In this document: positions 46,288 to 57,270 of the stretch, piece after piece
Layout: each line of letters starts with the position of its first letter
Numbering within the stretch: position 1 is the stretch's first letter
Assembly: GCA_051294375.1 (NCBI GenBank)
Contig: CM119268.1
Location: 1,291,218 to 1,355,217, forward strand
Reading direction: 5' to 3'
Length of the DNA: 64,000 nucleotides
Origin: Paraspadella gotoi
Lineage: Eukaryota; Chaetognatha
The notes under the pieces: generated by a model
What the model was told of the DNA's origin: nothing
Seen by the model: the letters and a program-made list of their open reading frames with translations, nothing else
Databases searched by the model: none
Position numbers and translations under genes: made by a program

Positions 46288-46562
46288 AAAAGGAAAACAA
46301 TTTAAAAAAAATAAACAAATAACAAATAAATAAATAAATAAATAATTAAATAAATTAGAAAATATACAAATAAAAAATAAATAAATACATTAATAAATAA
46401 ATCACTTGACACGCTAAAATATTAACCAATCAGTCACCAATTAAATCAATCAAACAATCGATCAATCAATCAATCAATCAATCATATATAAATCAATTCA
46501 ATCAATCAACCAATCAATCAATCAATTAATCAATCTATCAATCAGTCATTCACTCCACTCAC

Positions 46563-46861
46563 TTTTACAAAACTCCACTCTACACTCGATCCTCACGGAT
46601 TCGTCTTCTCCGCAGTTTTCTTTCTCGCAGCACCAAAGATTCCTTCCTTCTCCGCCACGAATCCGCCGCCGTCGAGCAGCGCAGGAAATCGGCAGTAATT
46701 CAGCGCCGCCGCCGCGGAGCCGTCGGAAAAGACGGCGTCCGCCAGATCCGTCTTCTCCCAATCAAGGCAGAGGGCGCTATCCGTACGGGCGGCGCCGGTG
46801 TAGCGCCACAACGCCGTCCGGATGCCGTCGGCGTCGTCGGTTTCGACGCCGCGAACGCACT
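46563..46861 (-). CDS. Gene B copy 1: kringle-like 1 exon
   Basis: Same exon as 61531-61824, with one base missing near 46645 and two extra residues (…GIRTALW…) that copy 3 lacks. The acceptor and donor are intact. Confidence 0.65.
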
Positions 46862-47342
46862 CTGGCGGAGAAAAAAAAAGAGAAGTTAAATTGGAAGTTG
46901 ATAGAATGTGGGAAACAGTGATATAAATTATCATTTATTCGAGTTTGACAATAATTGCACCAATTTCATATGTTGTTTGTAAACTTAGTAGTTTAAATCT
47001 TAGTTTCAATAAAAAAAAGTTTTAAATTCATATTAGACACCTGATTCAGTAACGATTCAACCAAAATCATTGGGTTTCAATAAAAACTATACCAACATCC
47101 GATGTCCATTTGTATTTTAATCCAACTAGTTGAAATTTAAACAACCAATATAGAAATTATCCATTCAGTGCCCCTGATTTTTGGACAGGCTTTCGTGGTT
47201 TAAGGCCTCCATCACTCTAACAAGAGAATGACAGCTTTCATATCACGAGGTTTATAGGTCAAATATTATAAAAGCTGTGCTAAAATAAAGCAGTCTTTGA
47301 AAGCTCATCCTTCCATCTTTCTGTCCTTCACTTCATCTTTTC
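46862..47342 (-). other. Intron fragment, dispersed element piece and copy-1/copy-2 junction
   Basis: 46862-47136 matches 61825-62100. 47137-47238 is a truncated dispersed element; at about 47239 the sequence jumps to the equivalent of 39078. So the repeat unit of the large duplication is about 8.16 kb. Confidence 0.75.
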
Positions 47343-47633
47343 CTTGTCCTCTTCATCCTGTTCCTTGTCCCTTCATGTCCTCTTCATCCTCTTCCTTGTC
47401 CTCTTCATAATCTACCTTGTCCTCTTCATCCTCTTCCTTGTCCTCTTCATCCTTTCCTTGTCCTCTTTTCCTCTTCATCGCTCTCCTTCTTGCTGCCTCT
47501 TTATCCTCTTCCTTGTCCTCTTCATCCCCTTCCTTGTCCTCTTCATCCTCCTTCCTTGTCCTCTTCATCCTATTCCTTGTCCTCTTCATCCTTCTTCCTC
47601 GTCCTCTTCACCCTCTTCTTTGTCCTCTTTTCA
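47343..47633. repeat. TTCCTTGTCCTCTTCATCC minisatellite (copy 2)
   Basis: About fourteen units of 18-21 bases; pure enough to be open on both strands, but it borders a transposase remnant and is not supported as coding. Confidence 0.9.
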
Positions 47634-47960
47634 TGGAGGATGGAGCTCCTGGACACAAAGCCAGAGCCACCCGAAAATGGTATGAGGAAAACTAGATCGA
47701 GTTGCTGGACGGTTGGTCCGGGAACCACGCCAGACTGCAACATCATCAAAAACATCTTGGTCAACGATGAAAATTGAAGAGAGAGAATTCGCAGTCCAAC
47801 GCCAAGACAGTGTACGAAATTAAGAGAATTTAGTAAAGCGGGTTTGGCGGGAGCTGAACCCTTTATATTTGCGCAGCCTCTATACTCTCTCCCTTTGTCG
47901 GTGATCGGACAAAGTTTCAGCTACTAAAAAGTGTTGGATTCCTTCAAAAAGCGAAATAAA
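47634..47960 (+). pseudogene. Tc1/mariner transposase remnant
   Basis: The + strand encodes EDGAPGHKARATRKWYEEN, then after frame changes PGTTPDCNIIKNI, and then a K-I-R-S-P-T-like piece. These match the Tc1 catalytic-region signatures Q-D-G-A-P-x-H and P-G-N-S-P-D-x-N-x-I-E-N. Stops and frameshifts make it inactive. No terminal inverted repeats were identified. It lies just downstream of the minisatellite and antisense to gene B. Confidence 0.75.
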
Positions 47961-49030
47961 ATGCTTTTATTGTAACTATCAAACTTGTTGTTGCACACGT
48001 GTGTAATTTACAGTGTATCTAAAAATTATGCATTTCGGATAGTAAGTCAAGGAAATTCTCGTCAGTACTTTTTATTAATTCTCGAGAACATTTTTACTTT
48101 GTATCAAATTTGTTCTTTTTCCCAGAAGGACATGAGCATCAGCATCACTATTTCCGACAGTCGCCCGGTTTGTTATAAACATTCATACCAAAGAAAGTTC
48201 AAACGTTTTTTACAACATCACGCCCCCCCTCGAAACAACGGTTATTATTTCTCTTTTAAACGTTTATTACTTGTATTTCAAAATGATGAATCGAAGAGAG
48301 AAAAATGTTTATCTCGCTTCTCTTTTCCGTCACGAACGATTTTTTTCCTTTTTATTATCGACCAGATTCGTGGAGAATTAAAAAAAAAAAAAGAAAAAAA
48401 ACTTATGCGCAGTTGAGTCGCATTTCGTTTTACCGAAGTGTAAAAAGGACATGATGAAAGGACAAAGATGAAAGGACAAAGTCAATAGTTGATGTCAAAT
48501 GATTGTGATCTTCGTTGCAAACGTTTGAACAATACACCATTTCCGGAAAACAACCACGAAAAGGAAAAACGAGGAATGGACGATCTGCTAATGAGCCTCT
48601 GTTTTATACTTTCTCTCATTTCTAGCTAGAATTTATTTATTTTAAGATGAGTGTCGTCCCTAGAAATGTCTAATATCAATTTCAAAAACGGCCTGACAAT
48701 CAACTCCCCCCTCCCCCGCGCGATTGACTGATTTTCACCAAAACTTTCCAGGTCACAATGTTTACCTTTAATTAGTTGGAATGCTGATCATGCGGAGTTC
48801 ATTGCTCAAAATGATTATCGTTTTTACATTGTCTTTATGTTTTGGTTTTGTTTATTTCTTAATTATTTCGTTCGTTAGTTATTTTCACAATCGCCGCATT
48901 GTTTAGTTTCGCAATTAAAAAAAAATAAAAAGAAATTCGTTCGGCTTCGAGGATCCAAAGGCCAGCAGGTTGATGATGCACGAAGCGGTCGAAATCATGG
49001 GCGGATTTTTGACGCGACCCCATCATCATC

Positions 49031-49032
<2 letters not shown>

Positions 49033-49116
<84 letters not shown>
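49033..49116. repeat. (GA)n microsatellite
   Basis: Uninterrupted GA run of about 84 bases. Confidence 0.98.
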
Positions 49117-49119
<3 letters not shown>

Positions 49120-49199
49120 GGCAACGAGGCGAAAATCGACGATGGGCGAAATATTTTTTTCGAATCATCATCCCTGGATCCTCGAGAAACGACCTCGGC

Positions 49200-49330
49200 C
49201 AAAGGAAGGATTTAAGGGGAGGGATTTGAGGGGAGGGATTTAAGGGGAAGGATTTAAGGGGAAGGATTTAATGGGAAGGATTTAAGGGGTGGGTTTGAGG
49301 GAAAGGAAAAGGAAAAGGAAAAGGAAAAGG
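49200..49330. repeat. G-rich minisatellite
   Basis: GGATTTAAGGGGAA-type 16-bp units, about six, followed by GGAAAA hexamers. Present in all three copies. Confidence 0.9.
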
Positions 49331-49977
49331 ATTAGAGGAAAAGTATTTGGCGGAGGGATTTGTGGATATGATTCGGCAAGTGACGATCATCGAAGGTTGG
49401 ATGAAAGTTCGGTTAAAAGGTTTAAAAATAAAAATAAAAATAATTATTACATATTACGTCTTTGTTGTCGTCGACATCTTGTTAGTATAATGAGTCAGAT
49501 GTCAGAAAATGTGTCGAGTCGATGAATTTTAATGTACCAATAAAAACATCTTAATTTTAAATAATAACAATCTTTCAATTTTCAAGAGTGTTTGTCTTCG
49601 AATCAATTAAGACAAACTTTTATTACTTTTATCAAAGGCCTCGAGAAATGAGAGTCTATCAAACCAAAACCGATATTCACAATTAATTAATTAATTAATA
49701 AATTAATCACCAAAATTATTTAAAAAAAAATAAACATGAAATGATTTGCCTTTTTTTGTGCTCGAGGCTGTGATTTATAGACGATATGTATTTATAAATA
49801 ACGATTTGAAGTTAATACAAGATGAACACGATATACATAGACATTTCTCGCTCAACAACGACATTTACTACGACGACGACGACGACGACGACGATAAATC
49901 TCATTACAAGTCCGACCACAACTTCTTCTCTTGCGACGTCCTCCACACTCTTCCAATCCTTTCAACGCCATCTTCCG

Positions 49978-50616
49978 TCACGTCAACACGACGTACTGTC
50001 CCATCTCGTCGGTCTTCGAATGGAACCGCATGCTCCATCGCGAGGACCCCCTAGTGGCGAAGTCGCCCCTCGCTTTGGATCGACGCTGCCACCAAACGGC
50101 GACGACGACGACGACGACGATGACGAGGACCGCGACCAAGGCGATGACCCAACCGTTGGAATCGCTCGTCGAAGGCTGCGGATGTGATCCCCGGATGTGA
50201 GCGTAGAACCTGTCGAGCGCCGTTCGCTTCTCGTCCGCCTCGAGGATCAACTGGACGGACAGATTGTAAGCGGCCGAAGGATGGAGTCGCACTCCGTCGC
50301 AGGCTCCTCCTTGGATTCGTCCGTCGACGACGGAGATCGAGCCTCTCGTCCAGTTGCCTCCGCGCAGGCGATCGTCGAGTCTCAAACATTTCGTCGTCCG
50401 ACTGCAGTTTCCGTCGGGAATCTCGACGCAGGCGCTCGTCAACTCGTCGGCCAATCCCATGACCTTCGCCTCGTCCAACTCGATGGCGAACAAAGTCATC
50501 CGGACCACGAGGACATTCGCGTTTCCGGTTTCCGGCAAATTCTTCGGCAGAGAAATCTCGCACTTTTCCCGGCAATCCAACTCTTTTTCCGGCGCTGGGA
50601 CTAACTCCACATTGGC
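49978..50616 (-). CDS. Gene B, last exon: membrane-proximal domain, TM helix, cytoplasmic tail
   Basis: Open minus-strand exon of 213 codons, acceptor ttatgacaag, stop TGA at 49978-49980. The first ~130 residues (NVELVPAPEKELDCREKCEI... AAYNLSVQLILEADE) have Cys residues, N-glycosylation sequons and an end resembling a fibronectin-III or receptor membrane-proximal domain. A hydrophobic helix (GWVIALVAVLVIVVVVVV then AVWW) is followed by basic QRRSKARG, the normal stop-transfer pattern. The ~45-residue tail ends MGQYVVLT: YVVL fits a Y-x-x-hydrophobic sorting or docking motif. No kinase or other enzyme domain. Phase 0 joins the CCP/EGF exon. Confidence 0.85.
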   Translation of the reverse strand, partial: ANVELVPAPEKELDCREKCEISLPKNLPETGNANVLVVRMTLFAIELDEAKVMGLADELTSACVEIPDGNCSRTTKCLRLDDRLRGGNWTRGSISVVDGRIQGGACDGVRLHPSAAYNLSVQLILEADEKRTALDRFYAHIRGSHPQPSTSDSNGWVIALVAVLVIVVVVVVAVWWQRRSKARGDFATRGSSRWSMRFHSKTDEMGQYVVLT

Positions 50617-50766
50617 CTTGTCATAAGGAAATAACAAAAAGTTATCACTTTTTAATTCTGAATTCTAAAATTCTAATTCTAAAATCCCATTTAAGTATTT
50701 TGTAAAACAAATTTTCGTTTTATGTATCTCTGGAGGATATTTTAACATTATTTTTTTGGTTTTCAC

Positions 50767-51695
50767 CTCGTAATCGCAAACGAGGCCGTAATAGTTTTCC
50801 CTGCATCGACAATCGAACGATCCCGGCGAATTCCGGCATTCGGCGCCGTGTCGGCACGGACTCATCGAGACGCATTCGTCGACGTCTTGGCAGAGATGCT
50901 CGATCTCCGCCTTCGATCTTCCTTCCCATCGAGAGGCGTCATCGTTGAGTCTCGTTTGATTACAGACGATCACGACGCCCTCTTCCGTCGCGTTGTATCC
51001 CTCGGCGCAGGACAAGGAGCACGAGTCTCCGTCGCTCAACTCTCCCGCGTCGACGGAACAGTTGAAGGCGACTCCTTCACCGAAGGGAAGTTCGCAAAGG
51101 AGCCTTTCGCAGGTGGAGTCGACCGTCGGCGTCCACGAACCCTCACGTCCTTTGTCCTTTTGTTCGCAGGTGAAATTTCGTTCTCCTTTCGGCCAAAATC
51201 CTCGGTCGCAGAGCAGACGACATTCCTCCCGCCATTTCGATCCGCAGGCGTCGAGGTTGGCGTGGTCGACGCTCAATTCTCCGCAGTCGACGGCGAGGCA
51301 GCCGGCGACGGTCCAGACTCCCTCCATCGCTGCGGCGTCGACGGACGACTGGGCGCAGGTGAGGTTGGTCGAGGAGTCTGACCAGAAGCCGTCGTGGCAT
51401 TCCAGGCGACAGCTGGCGCCGTAGTGGTAGTCTTCGCCCACGGAACAATCGGTCAGAGTCACGTTGGGCGGAACGTGGGATTCGTTCAGGCGACAGGAAA
51501 CGGGCGAACAGGCCAGATCCGACAGGTCCTCGATCCAGTCGCCGGGAGACAGGCCCGGGCTGGCCTGGCCGCAACGGCCCGTCGAAGGGCCGGAGCGATA
51601 CAATCCGGGGGCGCAGAGGAATTGGCAGGTCTCGTTGAAGGAAGCTTTGGCGCCGCAGGTGGACGAGAGGTTGGTCTTCAGCGGGAGGGCGCATT
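50767..51695 (-). CDS. Gene B: four sushi/CCP domains and a calcium-binding EGF in one exon
   Basis: 929-nt exon (acceptor tgttttccag, donor GACTACGAG|gtgaaa), 2+309x3, fully open. Four Cys-rich modules of ~60-75 residues show the C...G...Y/F...C...L-x-C-x-x-G-[FY]-W...W...C pattern of complement-control (sushi) modules, e.g. SCRLECHDGFW, ECRLLCDRGFW and SCSLSCAEGY. The end is DVDECVSMSPCRHGAECRNS followed by PGSFDCRC, a canonical calcium-binding EGF with the Asp/Asn-hydroxylation consensus. Several N-x-[ST] sequons. Extracellular binding region of the receptor. Confidence 0.9.
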
Positions 51696-51794
51696 CTGGA
51701 AAACAGGTTCGTATAAAATCTATATGACAAGAATAAATTAACGAATGAAGTACTAAACAAAATGACAATGAATAACCCAGTTAACGGTTGAATA

Positions 51795-51935
51795 AAGGAG
51801 TGAGTGAGTGAATGAATGAATGAATGAATGAATGAATGAATGAATGAATGAATAAATGAATGAATGAATGAATGAATTAATGAGTGAATGAATGAATGAA
51901 TGAACTAATGAATAAATAAATTGAAGAATAAATAA
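51795..51935. repeat. (TGAA)n tetranucleotide array (copy 2)
   Basis: TGAA/GAAT tetramers with a few interruptions, intronic. Confidence 0.95.
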
Positions 51936-52053
51936 AGGTTAAAATAAATAAATTAATCAATCAAACAATCAATTATTCCATCATTCAATAAATTAACCAA
52001 TCAATCAATAAATCAATCAATCAATGAATCAATCAATCAAAGGATTATCATAC

Positions 52054-52278
52054 CCACTGTCGACGCGCAATCTATTCCATAAAATCCGTCTATACATTGG
52101 TCCGTCTCCAGACAAACTCCCGACTCCCGATCGCAACTTCCTCTCGCGCATGCGCAGTCTCTCTCGCATTCGCGCCGAATTTTCCCTCGCCGCAGCCTCG
52201 GATCGAGCAGTTGCCGAAGGAAAGTTCTAGAGCGTCGAGGGCGACCGATCCGGACCCGGGGGTAAGTTTGAGACGGAG
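52054..52278 (-). CDS. Gene B: end of MAM domain plus EGF-like domain
   Basis: Minus-strand exon, acceptor catcttcag, donor GTGG|gtatga. The first part LRLKLTPGSGSVALDALELS then FGNCS is a typical MAM C-terminus (G-x-G-x-x-A-L-D-D-[IL]...C). The second part, one frame away, reads CERDCACARGSCDRESGVCL and ETDQCIDGFYGIDC, an EGF-like module of the multiple-EGF type. The 225-nt length is one short of the value the phases demand; adding one base near 52168-52176 restores a continuous protein, so a shared assembly error is likely. Joins the CCP exon in phase 1. Confidence 0.75.
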
Positions 52279-52559
52279 CTGAAGATGAGTAAAGGAGTAT
52301 ATTGTCAACCAGTCAGGGTTTTAAGCCAGATCAGGTCGGATTCGACAGGCAGGAATTCAGGAAAAAGTGGGGCGGAATTATTTTGGTAAGACATGCGCTC
52401 AGTCGCCTCAACTGATTATCCAAATTAATATTTAAAATTTCATTATGATATATACCAACATTTTTTTCTTTTTTTTGGCGAATTTGATAGCATTTTTTTA
52501 ATCACATAATAATTCATGTTTGAATAAATTATTATAATAATGTTCGAAAATAAAATTCT

Positions 52560-53296
52560 TGTGGTGGTATATTCACACCACCTCACGTCCGTCATCCTTC
52601 AGCCAAATCCATTGGCTCAGAGGGGAACACACCATTCCAAGCGTAGTGTTCCATCCACAGTCCTAACGACTTCCCTCTGCGTTGGCAAAGCGAGACCGTC
52701 CTAGGGTAACCGCGCCAGTGACTGGAGGCGTCACTGAGGGTCGGAAGCCCCCAAAGCCAACAGTGAGATGCCCCATCCAATGGGCATCACAGGCAACCCG
52801 GCTGTTGCCATAAGTGGTGAGCCCTACTATCGAACACGCAACCTTCTCAGGGTACGCTATGACAAACGCCTATGCCCTGCCGACTTCGGGTACGCTACGA
52901 CAAACGCCTATGCCCCTGGGGTACGCTACGACAAACGCCTATGCCCCCACAACTCGCGCTCTCTCTCTCTCTCCCACTATGGTAACAGTCTTGTCAGACA
53001 CCTCTCAGGCTTGAGGAACCTGAGTGATGTCTTGGCCCGGGATCCTGTGGTGGTATATTCACACCACCTCACGTCCGTCATCCTTCAGCAAATCCATTGG
53101 CTCAGAGGGGGAACACACCATTCCAAGCGTAGTGTTCCATCCACAGTCCTAACGACTTCCCTCTGCGTTGGCAAAGCGAGACCGTCCTAGGGTAACCGCG
53201 CCAGTGACTGGAGGCGTCACTGAGGGTCGGAAGCCCAAAGCCAACAGTGAGATGCCCCATCCCAATGGGCATCACAGGCAACCCGGCTGTTGCCAT
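52560..53296. mobile_element. TRIM-like LTR element (copy 2), 737 bp, TSD ATTCT
   Basis: Direct repeats 52560-52811 and 53046-53296, same ends as copy 1. ATTCT duplicated at 52555-52559 and 53297-53301. The start of each repeat contains a GGTGGT/ACCACC stem. Sits in the intron between MAM exon 2 and the MAM-end/EGF exon. Confidence 0.8.
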
Positions 53297-53594
53297 ATTC
53301 TTTTACTTTTCTCAACATGAACGGAAATTCAAATGTGTGTTGCGCCGCAGTGACTTTCTTAGCCCGTCTTTTGTTCTTTATAGTTTTATGATTTCCTGAA
53401 GGCGGCGCAAGCAGTCACTTAGATTTGAGGTTTTTTTCTGTCTTAACAAATGAGCAACTAACTATGGGCGAGTTATGAGCATTTTTAACGTAAGTGGGAC
53501 AGACCGACGGACAGACATACCGACCGACAGACCGTCCGACCGACTGACAGAACGAACGGAAAGTGTCTCATAAAAAATCTCCCACAATTTCTAC

Positions 53595-53796
53595 CTTTCC
53601 GTATTTGGCATCAACGTCCAACGGAATATATTTCCATTTTTCTCCCTGATTTCCGCTGATTTTCCAAATGACTTCTCGATCGTAGATCGTCTCCCCTTCT
53701 ATCACAAGTCCTTGCGATGTCATAACGTCGTCTGTGTGATTGATCCACGGAGCGTACATGTGATAAAAGAAGGACAAGCATCTTCCAGCCGATGTG
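53595..53796 (-). CDS. Gene B: MAM domain exon 2
   Basis: 202-nt exon, acceptor tttttcaacag, donor GGAAAG|gtagaa. It encodes TSAGRCLSFFYHMYAPWINH, then VIWKISGNQGEKWKYIPLDV and DAKYGK. The C-L-S-F-x-Y-H-M-Y and W-x-x-S-G-N-Q-G-x-x-W signatures are those of MAM domains (adhesion/oligomerisation modules of receptor phosphatases, meprins and neuropilins). Phases 2 in, 0 out, both matched. Confidence 0.88.
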
Positions 53797-53906
53797 CTGT
53801 TGAAAAAGCAAAGAAAAATACTTTAAGTCTTTAGCCTTTGCTTAACCAATACAATTTAACATTTTTTATTTAAAAATATTAACAAAAATTAACCAAATTT
53901 AAGTAC

Positions 53907-53985
53907 CGATTTTCCTGCTTGATATTTGGCAACAAAATATCAAAAGTAGAGTAGCCTTCTTCTTGGTCGATGAGTAGGAATTTTC
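53907..53985 (-). CDS. Gene B: MAM domain exon 1
   Basis: 79-nt exon encoding (Q)GKFLLIDQEEGYSTFDILLP and NIKQENR, the N-terminal strand region of the MAM domain. Acceptor gaacattcag; the intron to the kringle-like 2 exon is only about 88 bases. Phase 1 in, 2 out. The intron is open in one frame for some distance but cannot be joined without a stop. Confidence 0.8.
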
Positions 53986-54073
53986 CTGAATGTTCACACA
54001 ATTTCACAATCAATAAACGTGAATCATAGGAGCCAGTCCACAATTTACAAAAACGTCGCTATTTGAACCTCAC

Positions 54074-54307
54074 CTTGGCAAGATGGTCTCTTCGTACAGT
54101 GATCAAACTTTGCCCCGGCTATGCCCGTTAGACTACATCCGGGGCAATAGCACCAATCGCCTCCCGTATCATTATCGGGATTGTAGCAAAAGTTTTCGTA
54201 TTCATCCACGACGGGTTGCGAGTGATTGCTCCAGAGTTCGCATTCAACGAGCTCACCAGTTGCGCCTTGAGTCGCAAAATGCCACGTGCGGTGGAGTTCC
54301 GAACAAT
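54074..54307 (-). CDS. Gene B: kringle-like domain 2
   Basis: 234-nt phase 1-1 exon, acceptor ccttccaaag, donor TGCCAAG|gtgagg. It encodes NCSELHRTWHFATQGATGEL, then ...ENFCYNPDNDTGGDWCYCPG... and ...HCTKRPSCQ. F-C-Y-N-P-D-x-D-x-G-x-D-W-C-Y is the kringle core N-Y-C-R-N-P-D-x-D-x-x-P-W-C-Y, with flanking cysteines in roughly the right places. Divergent, so called kringle-like; a fibronectin-II-type module is a less likely alternative. Confidence 0.8.
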
Positions 54308-54357
54308 CTTTGGAAGGAAATAAAAGAATGAAGCAATCGATCGATCGATCGATCGAT

Positions 54358-54382
54358 NNNNNNNNNNNNNNNNNNNNNNNNN
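54358..54382. other. Assembly gap of exactly 25 N between copies 2 and 3
   Basis: Falls inside the (ATCG)n array of copy 2; sequence resumes at the equivalent of 47898. The same 25-N size recurs at 25370, 33013 and 38641. Confidence 0.9.
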
Positions 54383-55586
54383 TCGGTGATCGGACAAAGT
54401 CTCAGACTACCTAAAAGTGTTGCGATTCTTCAAAAAAGCGAAATAAATGCTTTTATTGTAATATAACTTGTTGTCTGCACAATGCCGGTCCGTAATTTAC
54501 AGTGTATCTAAAATTATGCATTTCGGATAGTAAGTCGGAAATTCTCGTAGTACTTTTTATTAATTTGAGAACTTTTATAACTTTGTATCAAATTGGTTCT
54601 TTTTTCCCGAAGACAATGAGCATCAGCATCACTATTTCCGACAGTCGCCCCGGTTTGTTATAACATTCATACCAAAGAAAGTTCAAAACGTTTTTCTACA
54701 ACATCACGCCCCCCCTCGAACCAACGGTTATTATTTCTCTTTTAAACGTTTATTACTTGTATTTCAAAATGATGAATCGAAGAGAGAAAAATGTTTATCT
54801 CGCTCTCTCTTTCCGGCACGAACGATTTTTTTTCCTTTTTATTATCGACCAGATTCGTGGAGAATTAAAAAAAAAAAGAAAAAAAAAACTTATGCGCAGT
54901 TGAGTCGCATTTCGTTTTACCGAAGTGTAAAAAAGGACAAGATGAAAGGACAAGATGAAAGGACAAAGATGAAAAGGACAAAGTCAATAGTTGATGTCAA
55001 AATGATTGTGATCTTCGTTGCAAACGTTTGAAACAATACACCAATTTCCGGAAAACAACCACGAAAAGAAAAACGAGGAATGGACGATCTGCTAATGAGC
55101 CTCTGTTTTATTACTTTCTCTCATTCTAGCTAGAATTTATTTATTTTAAGATGAGTGTCGTCCCTAGAAATGTCTAATATCAATTTCAAAAACGGCCTGA
55201 CAATCAACTCCCCCCTCCCCCGCGCGATTGACTGATTTTCACCAAAACTTTCCAGGTCACAATGTTTACCTTTAATTAGTTGCGAATGCTGATCATGCGG
55301 AGTATCATTGCTCAAAAATGATTATCGTTTTTACATTGTCTTTTATGTTTTGGTTTTTGTTTATTTCTTAATTATTTCGTTCGTTAGTTATTTTCACATC
55401 GCCGCATTGTTTAGTTTCGAATTAAAAAAAAATAAAAAGAAATTCGTTCGGCTTCGAGGATCCAAAGGCCAGCAGGTTGATGATGCACGAAGCGGTCGAA
55501 ATCATGGGCGGATTTTGACGCGACCCCATCATCATCATGAGGAGAGAAGAGAGAGAGAGAGGAGAGAGAGAGAGAGAAGGAGAGAG

Positions 55587-55620
<34 letters not shown>

Positions 55621-56482
55621 GAGAGATGAGCAACGAGGCGAAAATCGACGATGGGCGAATATTTTTTCTTTACGAATCATCATCCTGGATCCTCGAGAAA
55701 ACGACCTCGGCCAAAGGAAGGATTTAAGGGGAGGGATTTGAGGGGAGGGATTTAAGGGGAAGGATTTAAGGGGAAGGATTTAATGGGAGGATTTAAGGGT
55801 GGGGTTTGAGGAAAGGAAAAGGAAAAGGAAAAGGAAAAGGATTAGAGGAAAGTATTTGGCGGAGGGATTTGTGGATATGATTCGCAAGTGACGATCATCG
55901 AAGGTTGGATGAAAGTTCGTTAAAAGGTTTAAAAATAAAAATAAAATAATTATTACATATTACGTCTTTGTTGTCGTCGAACATCTTGTTAGTATAATGA
56001 GTCAGTATGTCAGAAAATGTGTCGAGTCGATGAATTTTAATGTACCCATAAAAACATCTTAATTTTAAATAATAACAATCTTTCAATTTTCAAGAGTGTT
56101 GTCTTCGAATCAATTAAGACAAACTTTTATTACTTTTTATCAAAGGCCTCGAGAAATGAGAGTCTATCAAACCAAAACCGATATTCACATTAATTAATTA
56201 ATTAATAAATTAATCACCCAAAATTATTTAAAAAAAAATAAACATGAATGATTTGCCTTTTTTTTGTGCTCGAGCTGTGATTTATAGACGATATGTATTT
56301 ATAAATAACGATTGAAGTTAATACAAGATGAACACGATATACATAGACATTTCTCGCTCAAAACGACATTTACTACGACGACGGACGACGACGACGACGA
56401 TAAATCTCATACAAGTCCGACCACAACTTCTTCTCTTGCGACGTCCTCCACACTCTTCCAATCCTTTCAACGCCATCTTCCG
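54383..56482 (-). other. 3' flank of receptor copy 3
   Basis: Indel-rich version of 47898-49977 without the Tc1 remnant or TTCC minisatellite. GA-rich tract at 55540-55627 and GGATTTAAGGGGA units at 55725-55800. No gene. Confidence 0.6.
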
Positions 56483-57116
56483 TCACGTCAACACGACGTA
56501 CTGTCCCATCTCGTCGGTCTTTTTTCGAATGGAACGATGCTCCATCGCGAGGACCCCCTAGTGGCGAAGTCGCCCCTCGCTTTGGATCGACGCTGCCACC
56601 AAACGGCGACGACGACGACGACGACGATGACGAGACCGCGACCAAGGCGATGACCCAACCGTTGGAATCGCTCGTCGAAGGCTGCGGATGTGATCCCCGG
56701 ATGTGCAGCGTAGAACCTGTGACGCGTTCGCTTCTCGTCCGCCTCGAGGATCAACTGGACGGACAGATTGTAAGCGCCGAAGGATGGAGTCGCACTCGTC
56801 GCAGGCTCCTCCTTGATTCGTCCGTCGACGACGGAGATCGAGCCTCTCGTCCAGTTGCCTCCGCGCAGGCGATCGTCGAGTCTCAAACTTCGTCGTCCGA
56901 CTGCAGTTTCCGTCGGGAATCTCGACGCAGGCGCTCGTCAACTCGTCGGCCAATCCCATGACCTTCGCCTCGGTCCAACTCGATGGCGAACAAAGTCATC
57001 CGGACCACGAGGAACATTCGCGTTTCCGGTTCCGGCAAATTCTTCGGCAGAGAAAATCTCGCACTTTTCCCGGCAATCCAACTCTTTTTCCGGCGCTGGA
57101 CTAACTCCACATTGGC
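56483..57116 (-). CDS. Gene B copy 3: membrane-proximal, TM and tail exon (indels)
   Basis: Counterpart of 49978-50616 with many single-base losses; frame broken in several places. Confidence 0.6.
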
Positions 57117-57270
57117 CTTGTCATAAGGAAATAACAAAAAGTTATCACTTTTTAATTCTGAATTTCTAAAATTCTAATTCTAAAATCCCATTTAAGTATT
57201 TTTGTAAAACAAATTTTCGTTTTATGTATCTCTGGAGGATATTTTTAACATTATTTTTTTGGTTTTTCAC

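Larger units (their letters stand above)
47961..49977 (-). other. 3' flank of receptor copy 2
   Basis: Near-identical to 39700-41714. Contains (GA)n at 49033-49116, a GGATTTAAGGGGA minisatellite at 49200-49290, (GGAAAA)n at 49302-49328 and a (GAC)n run at 49870-49894. Minus-strand AATAAA near 49620 is a candidate poly(A) signal. No coding exon recognised. Confidence 0.5.

Noticed and set aside
47353-47589. Glu/Asp/Lys-rich open frame on the minus strand
   Set aside because: Made by a 18-21-bp minisatellite next to a transposase remnant; the copy at 39140-39420 is frame-broken.
53986-54073. Extending MAM exon 1 upstream through the 88-base intron (frame with C-K-L-W-T-G-S-Y)
   Set aside because: The join to the kringle-like exon then meets a stop in all three copies, whereas the cattcag acceptor restores phase exactly.
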